Below are positions 7,027 through 12,381 of a DNA stretch of 12,381 nt, in pieces. The stretch comes from Oligoflexia bacterium. Its GTDB lineage: Bacteria > Bdellovibrionota > JAFGOL01. The notes beneath the pieces are model-generated. The model had not been told where the DNA came from and did no database searches. It worked only from the letters and a program-made list of their open reading frames with translations. The stretch covers positions 1 to 12,381 of the forward strand of contig JAFGOL010000126.1 in assembly GCA_016926495.1 (NCBI GenBank), given 5' to 3'. Numbering within the stretch: the stretch's first letter is position 1; each line of letters starts with the position of its first letter. A program made the position numbers and the translations under genes.

Positions 7027-8921
7027 GGCGGGATTTAAAATTCCCAGTCACGGCCTGTTCCCTGCTTTTTCTCTGCTCATGCAGTCCTTCGGGAAAATCA
7101 TACTGGAAGGAATGGACAACCAAAAGCCTGATAAAACCCGACAGGGTACCTATATCCCTGCTACTGTATTCTTCGCTCGATCCGCCCAGCAGCAGGCTGC
7201 TTAACGACAAAAAACTTGCCCGGGCACTATCGGATTTTTCACTGTATTCCATTGATATTGAAACAGCACCATATGCCATAAGAAGATACGGCGGACAAAT
7301 TCCCTGTATCAGCTTTCTTGACAGAAACGGTAACAGTTATTTTATGATGGAAAAGGCAGGGGCTGAAAAACTGATCCCGCTTGTTCCCAAGCTTCTTGAA
7401 CTGGGAAAAGCGACCCCCGGCAGCCTGCCCGTTGCCAAATCCACGGACAACATGAGCAGCGACCTGCTTTTTCCCGGGGAAGAAAGGGAGATTTCCGAAA
7501 CGATCATTAAAAACATAAAAAAACACTACAAATCAGGAATACCCGTGGAACTGTTGTCATACGCGTACAGGGAATCGGGAGACGCCGTACTGAGAAAGAT
7601 CCTTGTAAGCGAGCTTATTTCCATGCTTTCATCCAATTACCCGGATCCCGTCGGAGGAGGCATCTGGAGCAGAAACGGATACGTAAAACGGCTGGACAGG
7701 TTCGCTCAATTCGCGCTGGAAGTGAATTCCGTGGCTTCGTTTTGTAAAAACTGCGAAAATATAATAGCGGACATAATCGAAAAAGGACTCGGGGTTTTTG
7801 AATCCTCGCTCAAAAGGGAAGACAAGCTCTTTAACGCTGGTATGATTTTTAACGAGCCTTTTAATCTTGTGCTTACCGAAAAAATACTTATAAACAAACT
7901 GGGCGTCAGCGGTGTCAAAAATCTGGAAAACATATTCACCCTGTCATACCCCAAGATGGGCAGGGGCAAAAGATACGTGATGCTCAGCTATCGTGTCGAT
8001 AAAAACCCCAAGCAGATAAAAAGCGCGGAAACATATATAGATGAAATAAAACAATCGGTATTCACCGACGACTCTTACACAACCGGAGATTTTGTATATC
8101 TTTTTCCCAATATTCTCATGTCCAGGCTTTACGTCAATCTTTCCATAAACGACAAGGAACCCGTAAAACTCGAAAAGGCCCTTGAACTGAAACAGCTTTT
8201 CTATGAAAAACTCAAAAATCCGTCAGGGCTTTTAAACAGCAGCGAAAACAGCTACCCTTACCTGAGAGACCAGGTTGAATACGTAAAACTCCTTATAGAT
8301 ATCTATAATAAGACGCTGAAGAATGAATACCTTGAGGAAGCCATCAGCTTTTCCAAAATGCTTCTGAAATCGTTTTGCGAGGAATGGCAAAAAGTAGCCT
8401 TCTGTTCGGACCTGCCTTTTGACATCCTTAAAACCGAGAACGGGTATTTCAGCATTCCGGACTATTCAATTAAAACTAATTCCGAACTGGCCCTTGCGCT
8501 GTTGCAGCTTCATTCACTTACAAACGAAGAAACATTTTTCAGGCTCTCGCAGAAAATACTAAGCGCGTTTAAGGACAAGGTAAAGATCATGATGAAAAAC
8601 ACGGAAATAAATCCGTCTCTGTATAACTACACAAAGGCCCTGATCTCTCTTTACACAAACCCGCTTAAGATATACCTTTCCATGCCCGGCAATTTCAGGA
8701 ACAGGGAAGTAATCTTAAGAAAATTTAAAAAGGACATATACAGCGCGAGTTACCCGGTTATGATGTTAAAAATTACCGACAGTTCCGACAGGTCAATAAT
8801 AGTCTGTCTCGGCGAAACCTGTAAAAAAAGCTCCAGCCTGTCTGCAAACCTGACGAAATTCATTGAGGATTTCCTTGACGAGAACAAGGACAAGGTCGTA
8901 AGAACGCTGCCTTACTGGTAA
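7020..8921 (+). CDS. Lipoprotein resembling SSP411/YyaL (COG1331), thioredoxin cysteines lost
   Basis: The 633-residue product has a lipoprotein signal MSRRDLKFPVTACSLLFLCSC (C21). Residues 43-125 read as a thioredoxin-like fold: VPISLLLYSSLDPPSS, then SIDIETAPYAIRRYGGQIPCISFLDRNGN, with the usual cis-Pro region at 95. The family's CxxC (CHWC in SSP411/YyaL) is replaced by SLDPPSS. The remainder is helical, as in the alpha/alpha-barrel of that family: DPVGGGIW (209-216), YLRDQVEYVKLLIDIY (414-429, like the family's 'LEDYA.L...L..LY'), NSELALALLQL (487-497) and IIVCLGETCKK (593-603, like the terminal 'YVC....C'). Full-length family members are about 650-700 residues, so this is complete but divergent. 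The frame is open back to 6849; the start at 7020 is chosen for the signal peptide. An alternative ATG at 6969 has AGGA upstream but overlaps the divergent gene. No good Shine-Dalgarno precedes 7020. Function is unknown; it is probably not a redox enzyme. Confidence 0.75.
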   Translation: MSRRDLKFPVTACSLLFLCSCSPSGKSYWKEWTTKSLIKPDRVPISLLLYSSLDPPSSRLLNDKKLARALSDFSLYSIDIETAPYAIRRYGGQIPCISFLDRNGNSYFMMEKAGAEKLIPLVPKLLELGKATPGSLPVAKSTDNMSSDLLFPGEEREISETIIKNIKKHYKSGIPVELLSYAYRESGDAVLRKILVSELISMLSSNYPDPVGGGIWSRNGYVKRLDRFAQFALEVNSVASFCKNCENIIADIIEKGLGVFESSLKREDKLFNAGMIFNEPFNLVLTEKILINKLGVSGVKNLENIFTLSYPKMGRGKRYVMLSYRVDKNPKQIKSAETYIDEIKQSVFTDDSYTTGDFVYLFPNILMSRLYVNLSINDKEPVKLEKALELKQLFYEKLKNPSGLLNSSENSYPYLRDQVEYVKLLIDIYNKTLKNEYLEEAISFSKMLLKSFCEEWQKVAFCSDLPFDILKTENGYFSIPDYSIKTNSELALALLQLHSLTNEETFFRLSQKILSAFKDKVKIMMKNTEINPSLYNYTKALISLYTNPLKIYLSMPGNFRNREVILRKFKKDIYSASYPVMMLKITDSSDRSIIVCLGETCKKSSSLSANLTKFIEDFLDENKDKVVRTLPYW

Positions 8922-8927
8922 AACAGA

Positions 8928-8953
8928 GGGCGGGCCTTAACAAAGACCCGCCC
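8928..8953 (+). terminator. Hairpin terminator after the SSP411-like gene
   Basis: GGGCGGG (8928-8934) pairs with CCCGCCC (8947-8953). One mismatch then separates this from CTT/AAG inner pairs around an AACA loop. It starts six bases after the stop codon at 8921. No T-run follows, so termination may be only partial or need a factor. Confidence 0.55.
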
Positions 8954-8973
8954 AAGAAAATGGGGTGTATAGG

Positions 8974-9154
8974 GGGACTGCCACAAAAGATATTTCCTGC
9001 TGCGAACTGCCATTTTGGGCTGTGGCTTTGTCGAATTTCGCCCAAAAGTCCTCAACGTAGCATCCAACTACGTCTCCGGCTTTTTGGCTCATTCTCCTCG
9101 CCTCGCTTCAAACTACCAGTTTCTCGCTACGCAAATATCTTTTGCGGCAGTCCC
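8974..9154. mobile_element. 181-bp element with 22-bp terminal inverted repeats (MITE-like)
   Basis: The left end (8974-8995, starting GGGACTGCCACAAAAG) is the reverse complement of the right end (9133-9154, ending CTTTTGCGGCAGTCCC) with 21 of 22 bases matching. Weaker symmetry continues inwards to about 9009 and 9118. Inside are two further inverted repeats: TTTTGGGC (9013-9020) with GCCCAAAA (9040-9047), and ACGTAG (9055-9060) with CTACGT (9068-9073). No transposase is encoded and I see no clear target-site duplication. It could be a non-autonomous transposable element, a REP/BIME-like repeat or a structured RNA; copy number in the genome would decide. I infer that it is repeated elsewhere from its architecture only. 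Confidence 0.6.
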
Positions 9155-9161
9155 AAGCTTG

Positions 9162-9193
9162 ATAACCGGAGAGGGAGCCGGTTCTCCGGTTAT
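9162..9193. terminator. Strong 11-bp hairpin next to the repeat element
   Basis: ATAACCGGAGA (9162-9172) is the perfect reverse complement of TCTCCGGTTAT (9183-9193), with a 10-base loop. It begins seven bases after the inverted-repeat element. There is no long T-run on either strand. It could be a terminator, a part of the element, or a protein-binding palindrome. Confidence 0.4.
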
Positions 9194-9302
9194 AAAGATA
9201 CCAATATACATTGCAACCCTGATGCCAAAGTTGACTTAATAAAAAATCTATAATTTCAAGAGGTTAGCCACAAGGTATTTGGGCGTCACTGTGTCCGTTC
9301 AT

Positions 9303-9344
9303 GCCGTGTACCGTGTCACGGCTGTCGCCCGGTTATTAAACCGG
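9303..9344 (-). terminator. Paired small hairpins downstream of the CPBP gene
   Basis: CCGGTT (9329-9334) pairs with AACCGG (9339-9344) around ATTA, and GCCGTG (9303-9308) pairs with CACGGC (9317-9322). Both lie within about 50 bases after the stop of the minus-strand gene that ends at 9355. No T-run follows, so assignment as the operon terminator is tentative. Confidence 0.35.
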
Positions 9345-9354
9345 CCTATAAGGT

Positions 9355-10236
9355 TCAGGCAAGGGCCGGATATGTCAGGAAAACAAAATGAACAAGGTTC
9401 AGGAAAAAATGGGTAAGTATGGCGGCTTCTATTGACTTTGTCCTGTGGTAAACAAGGCCGTAAAAAAATCCGGCAATTCCGGCAAGCAGTATGTATTTAA
9501 CACCGCCCTGGTAATGATATAAGCCGAAAAGTACCGCCGCTATCAGTATGCCGACATACCGGCCTGTTTTATTCCCGGGCAAAACACCGCTCAACTCCTT
9601 TTGCAAAAACCCCCTGAAAAGCGCTTCCTCGGCAACACATACAAAAACGAGGTTCCTTATCGCCCATATGTATATTATTTCCGGAAATTTAATATCAGTC
9701 GTAACGTAACCAAGCAGGAAGGCCGTAAAAACAGTAACAGCTATACCGCCAGCGGCAGGCAGCCATGCCTTTTTTATCGCTGCCGTAAAATCCCTTTTGC
9801 CCGCGGCAAGGTTGTTCCCTACCCCCAGCAGAAACAGGGCAACCATGGTTTTGTCGAAATTAAGGTAAAGGGAAAAGGGCGCGGCGCTTTTTGAAATAAC
9901 AACTCCTGATACGATCTTCCAGTTATTAAAACCCGGCAGAACGTGGAAAAACAGAGCCGCTGCCAATACTGTAATAACCAAACCGCACAGCGCCCTGAGC
10001 GACCCTTGCATTTTAACTTTATAAAAACCGTAAGTAAGAGCAGCTAATAAAAGAATTATAATAATTGATAAAGACCCGAGCCTTGACGACAAAAAGCCCG
10101 AAACAACGGACAATATAAATAACGGGCCTGAATAAATATACCCTCGGCCCAGCCATAAACTGAGCAATGACAGTCCGAGCAAAACGTATGTAAGCGTGGA
10201 CAGAATATCATTTATAAAAATGCCGTAATCAAACAA
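9355..10236 (-). CDS. CPBP-family intramembrane metalloprotease
   Basis: The 293-residue integral membrane protein has about eight hydrophobic segments and the three motifs of the CPBP (Abi/CAAX-type, PF02517) family. These are EEALFR (E203, E204, R208), FGLYH (F237, H241) and HFFLN (H276, N280). These residues line the active site of the glutamic/metal-dependent intramembrane proteases related to Rce1. The start is TTG, immediately after the TAA of the upstream gene and in the same frame, with AGGGAG six bases upstream. No in-frame ATG follows until residue 76, inside the membrane region, so TTG is well supported. It is the last gene of the lpoB operon. Substrate is unknown; bacterial members have been linked to bacteriocin self-immunity and to membrane-protein processing. 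A role with its lipoprotein neighbours is inferred from position only. Confidence 0.9.
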   Translation of the reverse strand: MFDYGIFINDILSTLTYVLLGLSLLSLWLGRGYIYSGPLFILSVVSGFLSSRLGSLSIIIILLLAALTYGFYKVKMQGSLRALCGLVITVLAAALFFHVLPGFNNWKIVSGVVISKSAAPFSLYLNFDKTMVALFLLGVGNNLAAGKRDFTAAIKKAWLPAAGGIAVTVFTAFLLGYVTTDIKFPEIIYIWAIRNLVFVCVAEEALFRGFLQKELSGVLPGNKTGRYVGILIAAVLFGLYHYQGGVKYILLAGIAGFFYGLVYHRTKSIEAAILTHFFLNLVHFVFLTYPALA

Positions 10237-11403
10237 TTAAAACTCCCTGAGCACTACAAAGCTTATGCCGTCTTTTTTGACGGAAACCTTTCTTTTAACT
10301 TCCGTGCCGAAATGCTTTAAAGTAAGCTCGTGATCGCCCTCTGTCATTTCAAGGCGGGCAATCTGCATGCTCTTGGGAAGGGTGGACCAGCTTCTGAGAT
10401 CCGGTTCGGATGTTGAATGGAGCAACACTCCCGCAAGGACACCCAGGGTATCGCTCTTTGTAGCCTTTGCGACACCGTAACCAACGCCGACCTGCGTTGC
10501 CGTACCGAGCAGCCGTTTCGCAATGATCCTGCTTTTCCTGGACTCAAGGTTTTTGATCGCGACATTCTCAAGATCAAGTATCTGGTACGATCTTGTTTTA
10601 TACGTATTAAACTCGTCTAAAATTTCAAGATACCCGGGATCACCGCCCCGCCCGTAGAACTTGGGCAGCATGCGGTTACTGGGATCAACCCTCTTGACCG
10701 GGATCAATCCGCTTGAAAAAACAATTATGACCTCGCCGCAATTGCCGCATGTATCGGAATGCCTGAAGCCTCTCAGCCTTTTTTTCATCCTGGATACATC
10801 TTCCGCGGCGAATTTAAAACCGGGTTCAAGTTTTTTAGTCCTTTCATAATCAATAAGGGCGTCGTTGTACTTTTTCCGCATCTCGTAAAGCATGGCAGAG
10901 ATGTACCACGCCACGGGAATTTCCTCGAAATCCTTCATTCCCTTGTTTTTAAGGTTATACACCAGGTTATTAATGCGACGGCACTCTACAAGGGCGTCTT
11001 CGTTTTTTCCGAGCATTGTGTACGAAAGCGCGAGGTATACGTTTATCAATATGCGTTCAAAATCCAGAGGTCTGAACTGCTTGTACTTGTCCGTGGAAAC
11101 AACCGATATAACCTCCTCGCTGACGCTTGTATAGTCCTTGTTCTCGCTGAGCTGTTCGGCCTTTGTAAGTATGTCAATGGCGTCCTTGTATTTTCCGGCC
11201 TCAAAAAGCGCGAGGCCCATGTCAAGCTGGAACAGTATCTGGTCCCTGCCTTCCTTTTCGGCGTCCTTTGCCAGCAGGGCTGCGGCTTCTTCGAACCTTT
11301 GATCCCTGAACAGGGAGAAGAACCTGCCCTGGCTCAGCATATAATTCGAGCAGGAACCGCCGAGCAAAATAAGACATATCGCTATGCAACACCGTTTTGC
11401 CAT
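10237..11403 (-). CDS. COG3014-type TPR lipoprotein, partner of LpoB
   Basis: This is a 388-residue lipoprotein with lipobox GGSC (C18). Residues 27-210 form a TPR-like helical region: RDQRFEEAAALLAKDAEKEG, LDMGLALFEAGKYKDAIDIL, then EDALVECRRINNLV and YNDALIDYERTKKLEP. The C-terminal part has the family-typical GEVIIVFSSGLIPVKR (223-238), an Ala/Gly-rich stretch (295-330) and DLRSWSTLP (335-343), which matches the 'D.R.W..LP' signature of COG3014. A CxxC (C219, C222) between the two parts may be a local peculiarity. COG3014 genes are often found beside lpoB, as here (14 nt apart), and a role in supporting peptidoglycan synthesis is plausible. The start has no clear Shine-Dalgarno; TAAAAT ends six bases upstream. 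A periplasmic, outer-membrane-anchored location is expected. Confidence 0.85.
   Translation of the reverse strand: MAKRCCIAICLILLGGSCSNYMLSQGRFFSLFRDQRFEEAAALLAKDAEKEGRDQILFQLDMGLALFEAGKYKDAIDILTKAEQLSENKDYTSVSEEVISVVSTDKYKQFRPLDFERILINVYLALSYTMLGKNEDALVECRRINNLVYNLKNKGMKDFEEIPVAWYISAMLYEMRKKYNDALIDYERTKKLEPGFKFAAEDVSRMKKRLRGFRHSDTCGNCGEVIIVFSSGLIPVKRVDPSNRMLPKFYGRGGDPGYLEILDEFNTYKTRSYQILDLENVAIKNLESRKSRIIAKRLLGTATQVGVGYGVAKATKSDTLGVLAGVLLHSTSEPDLRSWSTLPKSMQIARLEMTEGDHELTLKHFGTEVKRKVSVKKDGISFVVLREF
10243..10248 (-). promoter_or_regulatory. Ribosome-binding site that decides the TTG start at 10236
   Basis: AGGGAG lies in the last codons of the COG3014 gene, six bases before the TTG. The intervening bases include the TAA of that gene, so re-initiation straight after termination is likely. 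Confidence 0.65.
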
Positions 11404-11409
11404 TACAGA

Positions 11410-11415
11410 ATTTTA
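11410..11415 (-). promoter_or_regulatory. TAAAAT box six bases before the ATG at 11403
   Basis: On the minus strand TAAAAT (11415-11410) lies between the lpoB stop and the COG3014 start. It has no good -35 partner. Its distance to the ATG matches three other genes in the window, which suggests an internal leaderless start within the operon. In an AT-rich spacer it could be chance. Confidence 0.3.
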
Positions 11416-11417
11416 TC

Positions 11418-12020
11418 TTACATGGAGTAGGATCGCTTTTTGTAAAGCTTTTTGATCTCTTTCTCGTCCGTCCAGACAATAAGCCCGGTTTTAATGTCCG
11501 TGACCTTGAGGGTCAGCTTGTAGTAGATTACTTTTTTCTTGCCCAGTTCCTGAACATGTGAAGCGAAATCTCCTGACATGAAATAATCCGCGCCGACCTG
11601 GTATCCCCTCGGCTTTGACGTGGACGGATCCACGTTACCGCTCCTGTTCTGGTATTCATACTCGTCGGACATTCTTTTTCGTTCACCCTTGTCATGGAAA
11701 AGTACCTTGCCGGTTTTAATAAGCGCCGTCCTGATCTTGTCCGTAAGGGAATCCATGTCAATATGCTCATGCGTTGAATTCGTAACGGTCTCGACCTGAA
11801 GCACAGGCGGTTTTTTCTTTGCCTTGATGACCGGATGGTCCATCAGCGACTTGACAAGCGCGTCAGCCATGATCCTCATGTCCGAATCATTATACCTGTC
11901 ATCCAGCAATATAACCCTGTCCGCGTCAGTATACTCTCCCTTGGTAAACGCCCTCGGTCCCGAGCAGGAAAAAATAAACGGCAAGACAAAAACCATCGCT
12001 ATTAATAATGATTTTTTCAT
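11418..12020 (-). CDS. lpoB: LpoB-like penicillin-binding protein activator lipoprotein
   Basis: The 200-residue lipoprotein has lipobox IFSC (C19). LpoB is an outer-membrane lipoprotein that reaches through the peptidoglycan to stimulate the bifunctional synthase PBP1b in enterobacteria. The typical course of the family is visible: ADALVKSLMDHP (52-63), PPVLQVETVTNSTHEHIDMD (71-90), LTDKIRTALIKTGKVLFHDK (92-111), GADYFMSGDFASHV (143-156) and LTLKVTDIKTGLIVWTDEKEIKK (169-191). The linker after the lipobox is short, so reach through the wall may differ from E. coli. AGGAGG (12027-12032) sits six bases before the ATG, and a good promoter lies further upstream. It is the first gene of an operon with the COG3014-type lipoprotein and the CPBP protease. 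The family call is strong; the partner synthase in this organism is not visible. Confidence 0.9.
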   Translation of the reverse strand: MKKSLLIAMVFVLPFIFSCSGPRAFTKGEYTDADRVILLDDRYNDSDMRIMADALVKSLMDHPVIKAKKKPPVLQVETVTNSTHEHIDMDSLTDKIRTALIKTGKVLFHDKGERKRMSDEYEYQNRSGNVDPSTSKPRGYQVGADYFMSGDFASHVQELGKKKVIYYKLTLKVTDIKTGLIVWTDEKEIKKLYKKRSYSM

Positions 12021-12059
12021 ATCAAACCTCCTGAAAATTTGTTTAGCAATCCCGGCCTA

Positions 12060-12087
12060 AGTGTATTACAATTCAGAGCCATGTCAA
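12060..12087 (-). promoter_or_regulatory. Promoter of the lpoB operon
   Basis: On the minus strand, TTGACA (12087-12082) and TACACT (12065-12060) are 16 bp apart. A leader of about 33 nt follows, including AGGAGG. The -35 box overlaps the ATG and second codon of the divergent gene at 12081, the same arrangement as at 6999-7026. Confidence 0.6.
12067..12072 (+). promoter_or_regulatory. TACAAT -10 box, eight bases before the ATG at 12081
   Basis: TACAAT faces the opposite way to the lpoB promoter and lies between its -10 and -35 boxes, so the two promoters overlap. A weak -35 candidate, TTAGCA (12043-12048), is 18 bp upstream. There is no Shine-Dalgarno before 12081, so a leaderless transcript is possible. 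Confidence 0.45.
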
Positions 12088-12381
12088 AGGTGGTGTTAAT
12101 TTCTTTTTTGGCAATGCTGCTGCACGCGGAAAATACCAATAAAATGCCCCCGCTTGCCGATTTTAACGCAAGGAAGGCGCGGGACCAGTCCGAAAAATTC
12201 TACAAGGCCCTTGATGAATTCATGTCAGGCAACTTTAATACAGCCTATATGCTTTTTAACAGGTTGTATTCCGACGGAAGCCCGAAAACCGGCAGCGATG
12301 AACGGGGAGTAGCCCTTTTCAATGCCTCGCTCTGCCTTGAAAGACAAAAAAAATACAAGGAGGCGGCGCAGGGTTTTGAAA
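12081..12381 (+). CDS. Secreted TPR-like protein, truncated by the window end
   Basis: An uninterrupted frame of 100 codons runs from the ATG to the end of the window. It starts with a short signal peptide (MSKVVLISFLAMLLHA, likely cleaved after residue 16). The visible mature part is helical and charged, with TPR-like pairs around EKFYKALDEFMSGNFNTAYM (38-57) and GVALFNASLCLERQKKYKEA (76-95). TPR proteins of this kind usually act as periplasmic scaffolds. It is divergent from lpoB, with overlapping promoters, which hints at joint control. The rest of the gene lies outside, so the family cannot be named. Confidence 0.75.
   Translation, partial: MSKVVLISFLAMLLHAENTNKMPPLADFNARKARDQSEKFYKALDEFMSGNFNTAYMLFNRLYSDGSPKTGSDERGVALFNASLCLERQKKYKEAAQGFE

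Larger units (their letters stand above)
8922..9354. other. 433-bp gene-free gap with stacked hairpins
   Basis: No gene is supported here. The open frames of 61-97 codons in this stretch cross the inverted-repeat element and look spurious. From left to right it holds the hairpin at 8928-8953, the inverted-repeat element 8974-9154, a hairpin 9162-9193, and two small hairpins at 9303-9344. Both flanking genes end here (convergent), so it is a natural site for terminators and for a tolerated insertion. Confidence 0.7.

Noticed and set aside
6992..7279. Upstream extension of the first operon lipoprotein to a start at 7279
   Set aside because: It would bury the signal peptide and lipobox 96 residues inside the protein, and it lies antisense to the coding start of the divergent gene.
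8960..9253. Open frames of 61-97 codons across the inverted-repeat element
   Set aside because: They exist on both strands over palindromic DNA, have no ribosome-binding site or recognisable domain, and are explained by the repeat.
9231..9254. TTGACT and TATAAT promoter-like pair in the gap
   Set aside because: The spacer is only 12 bp, and no plus-strand gene lies downstream.
10759..11430. Plus-strand open frame of 223 codons opposite the COG3014 gene
   Set aside because: It is wholly antisense to a well-supported lipoprotein gene, and the translation shows no signal or domain.

Overview
The window looks like a chromosomal segment of a Gram-negative (diderm) bacterium of middling GC content. 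Seven of its eleven genes encode lipoproteins with a clear lipobox. One more is probably an outer-membrane beta-barrel, and LpoB/COG3014-type factors imply an outer membrane facing a peptidoglycan wall. The many lipoproteins and some loose lipoboxes would fit a spirochaete-like lineage, but nothing here fixes the phylum. I see no rRNA, tRNA, CRISPR array or transposase gene.

Layout. Positions 1-220 hold a short direct repeat and no supported gene. From 221 the plus strand carries a compact comEC (DNA-uptake channel). It is followed by a short protein with a DnaB-helicase-like fold that has lost its ATPase residues, a small beta-barrel protein, and a lipoprotein with an ASH-type domain and Rhs/YD-like repeats. 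The last gene overlaps, tail to tail, a minus-strand operon of three tightly coupled lipoproteins (6991 down to 4912). These three share one sequence pattern, and I read them as divergent LpoB/CsgG-like paralogues. Divergent from them is a 633-residue lipoprotein that resembles the SSP411/YyaL family (thioredoxin fold plus alpha/alpha-barrel) but lacks the thioredoxin cysteines. A 433-bp gap (8922-9354) follows. It holds a terminator-like hairpin, a 181-bp element with near-perfect 22-bp terminal inverted repeats, and further hairpins.

The right part is a minus-strand operon: lpoB (12020-11418), a COG3014-type TPR lipoprotein (11403-10237) and a CPBP-family intramembrane protease (10236-9355). 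The first two are predicted to act in the periplasm on peptidoglycan synthesis. A TPR-like secreted protein starts divergently at 12081 and runs off the window end.

The most interesting signal is regulatory. Four genes that lack a convincing Shine-Dalgarno sequence (2769, 6991, 11403, 12081) each have a TANAAT hexamer ending 6-8 nt before the ATG, the geometry of leaderless transcripts. At both divergent junctions the -35 box of the minus-strand promoter lies in the first codons of the plus-strand gene. Also notable are the degenerate DnaB-like and SSP411-like proteins, the three-paralogue lipoprotein operon and the inverted-repeat element.
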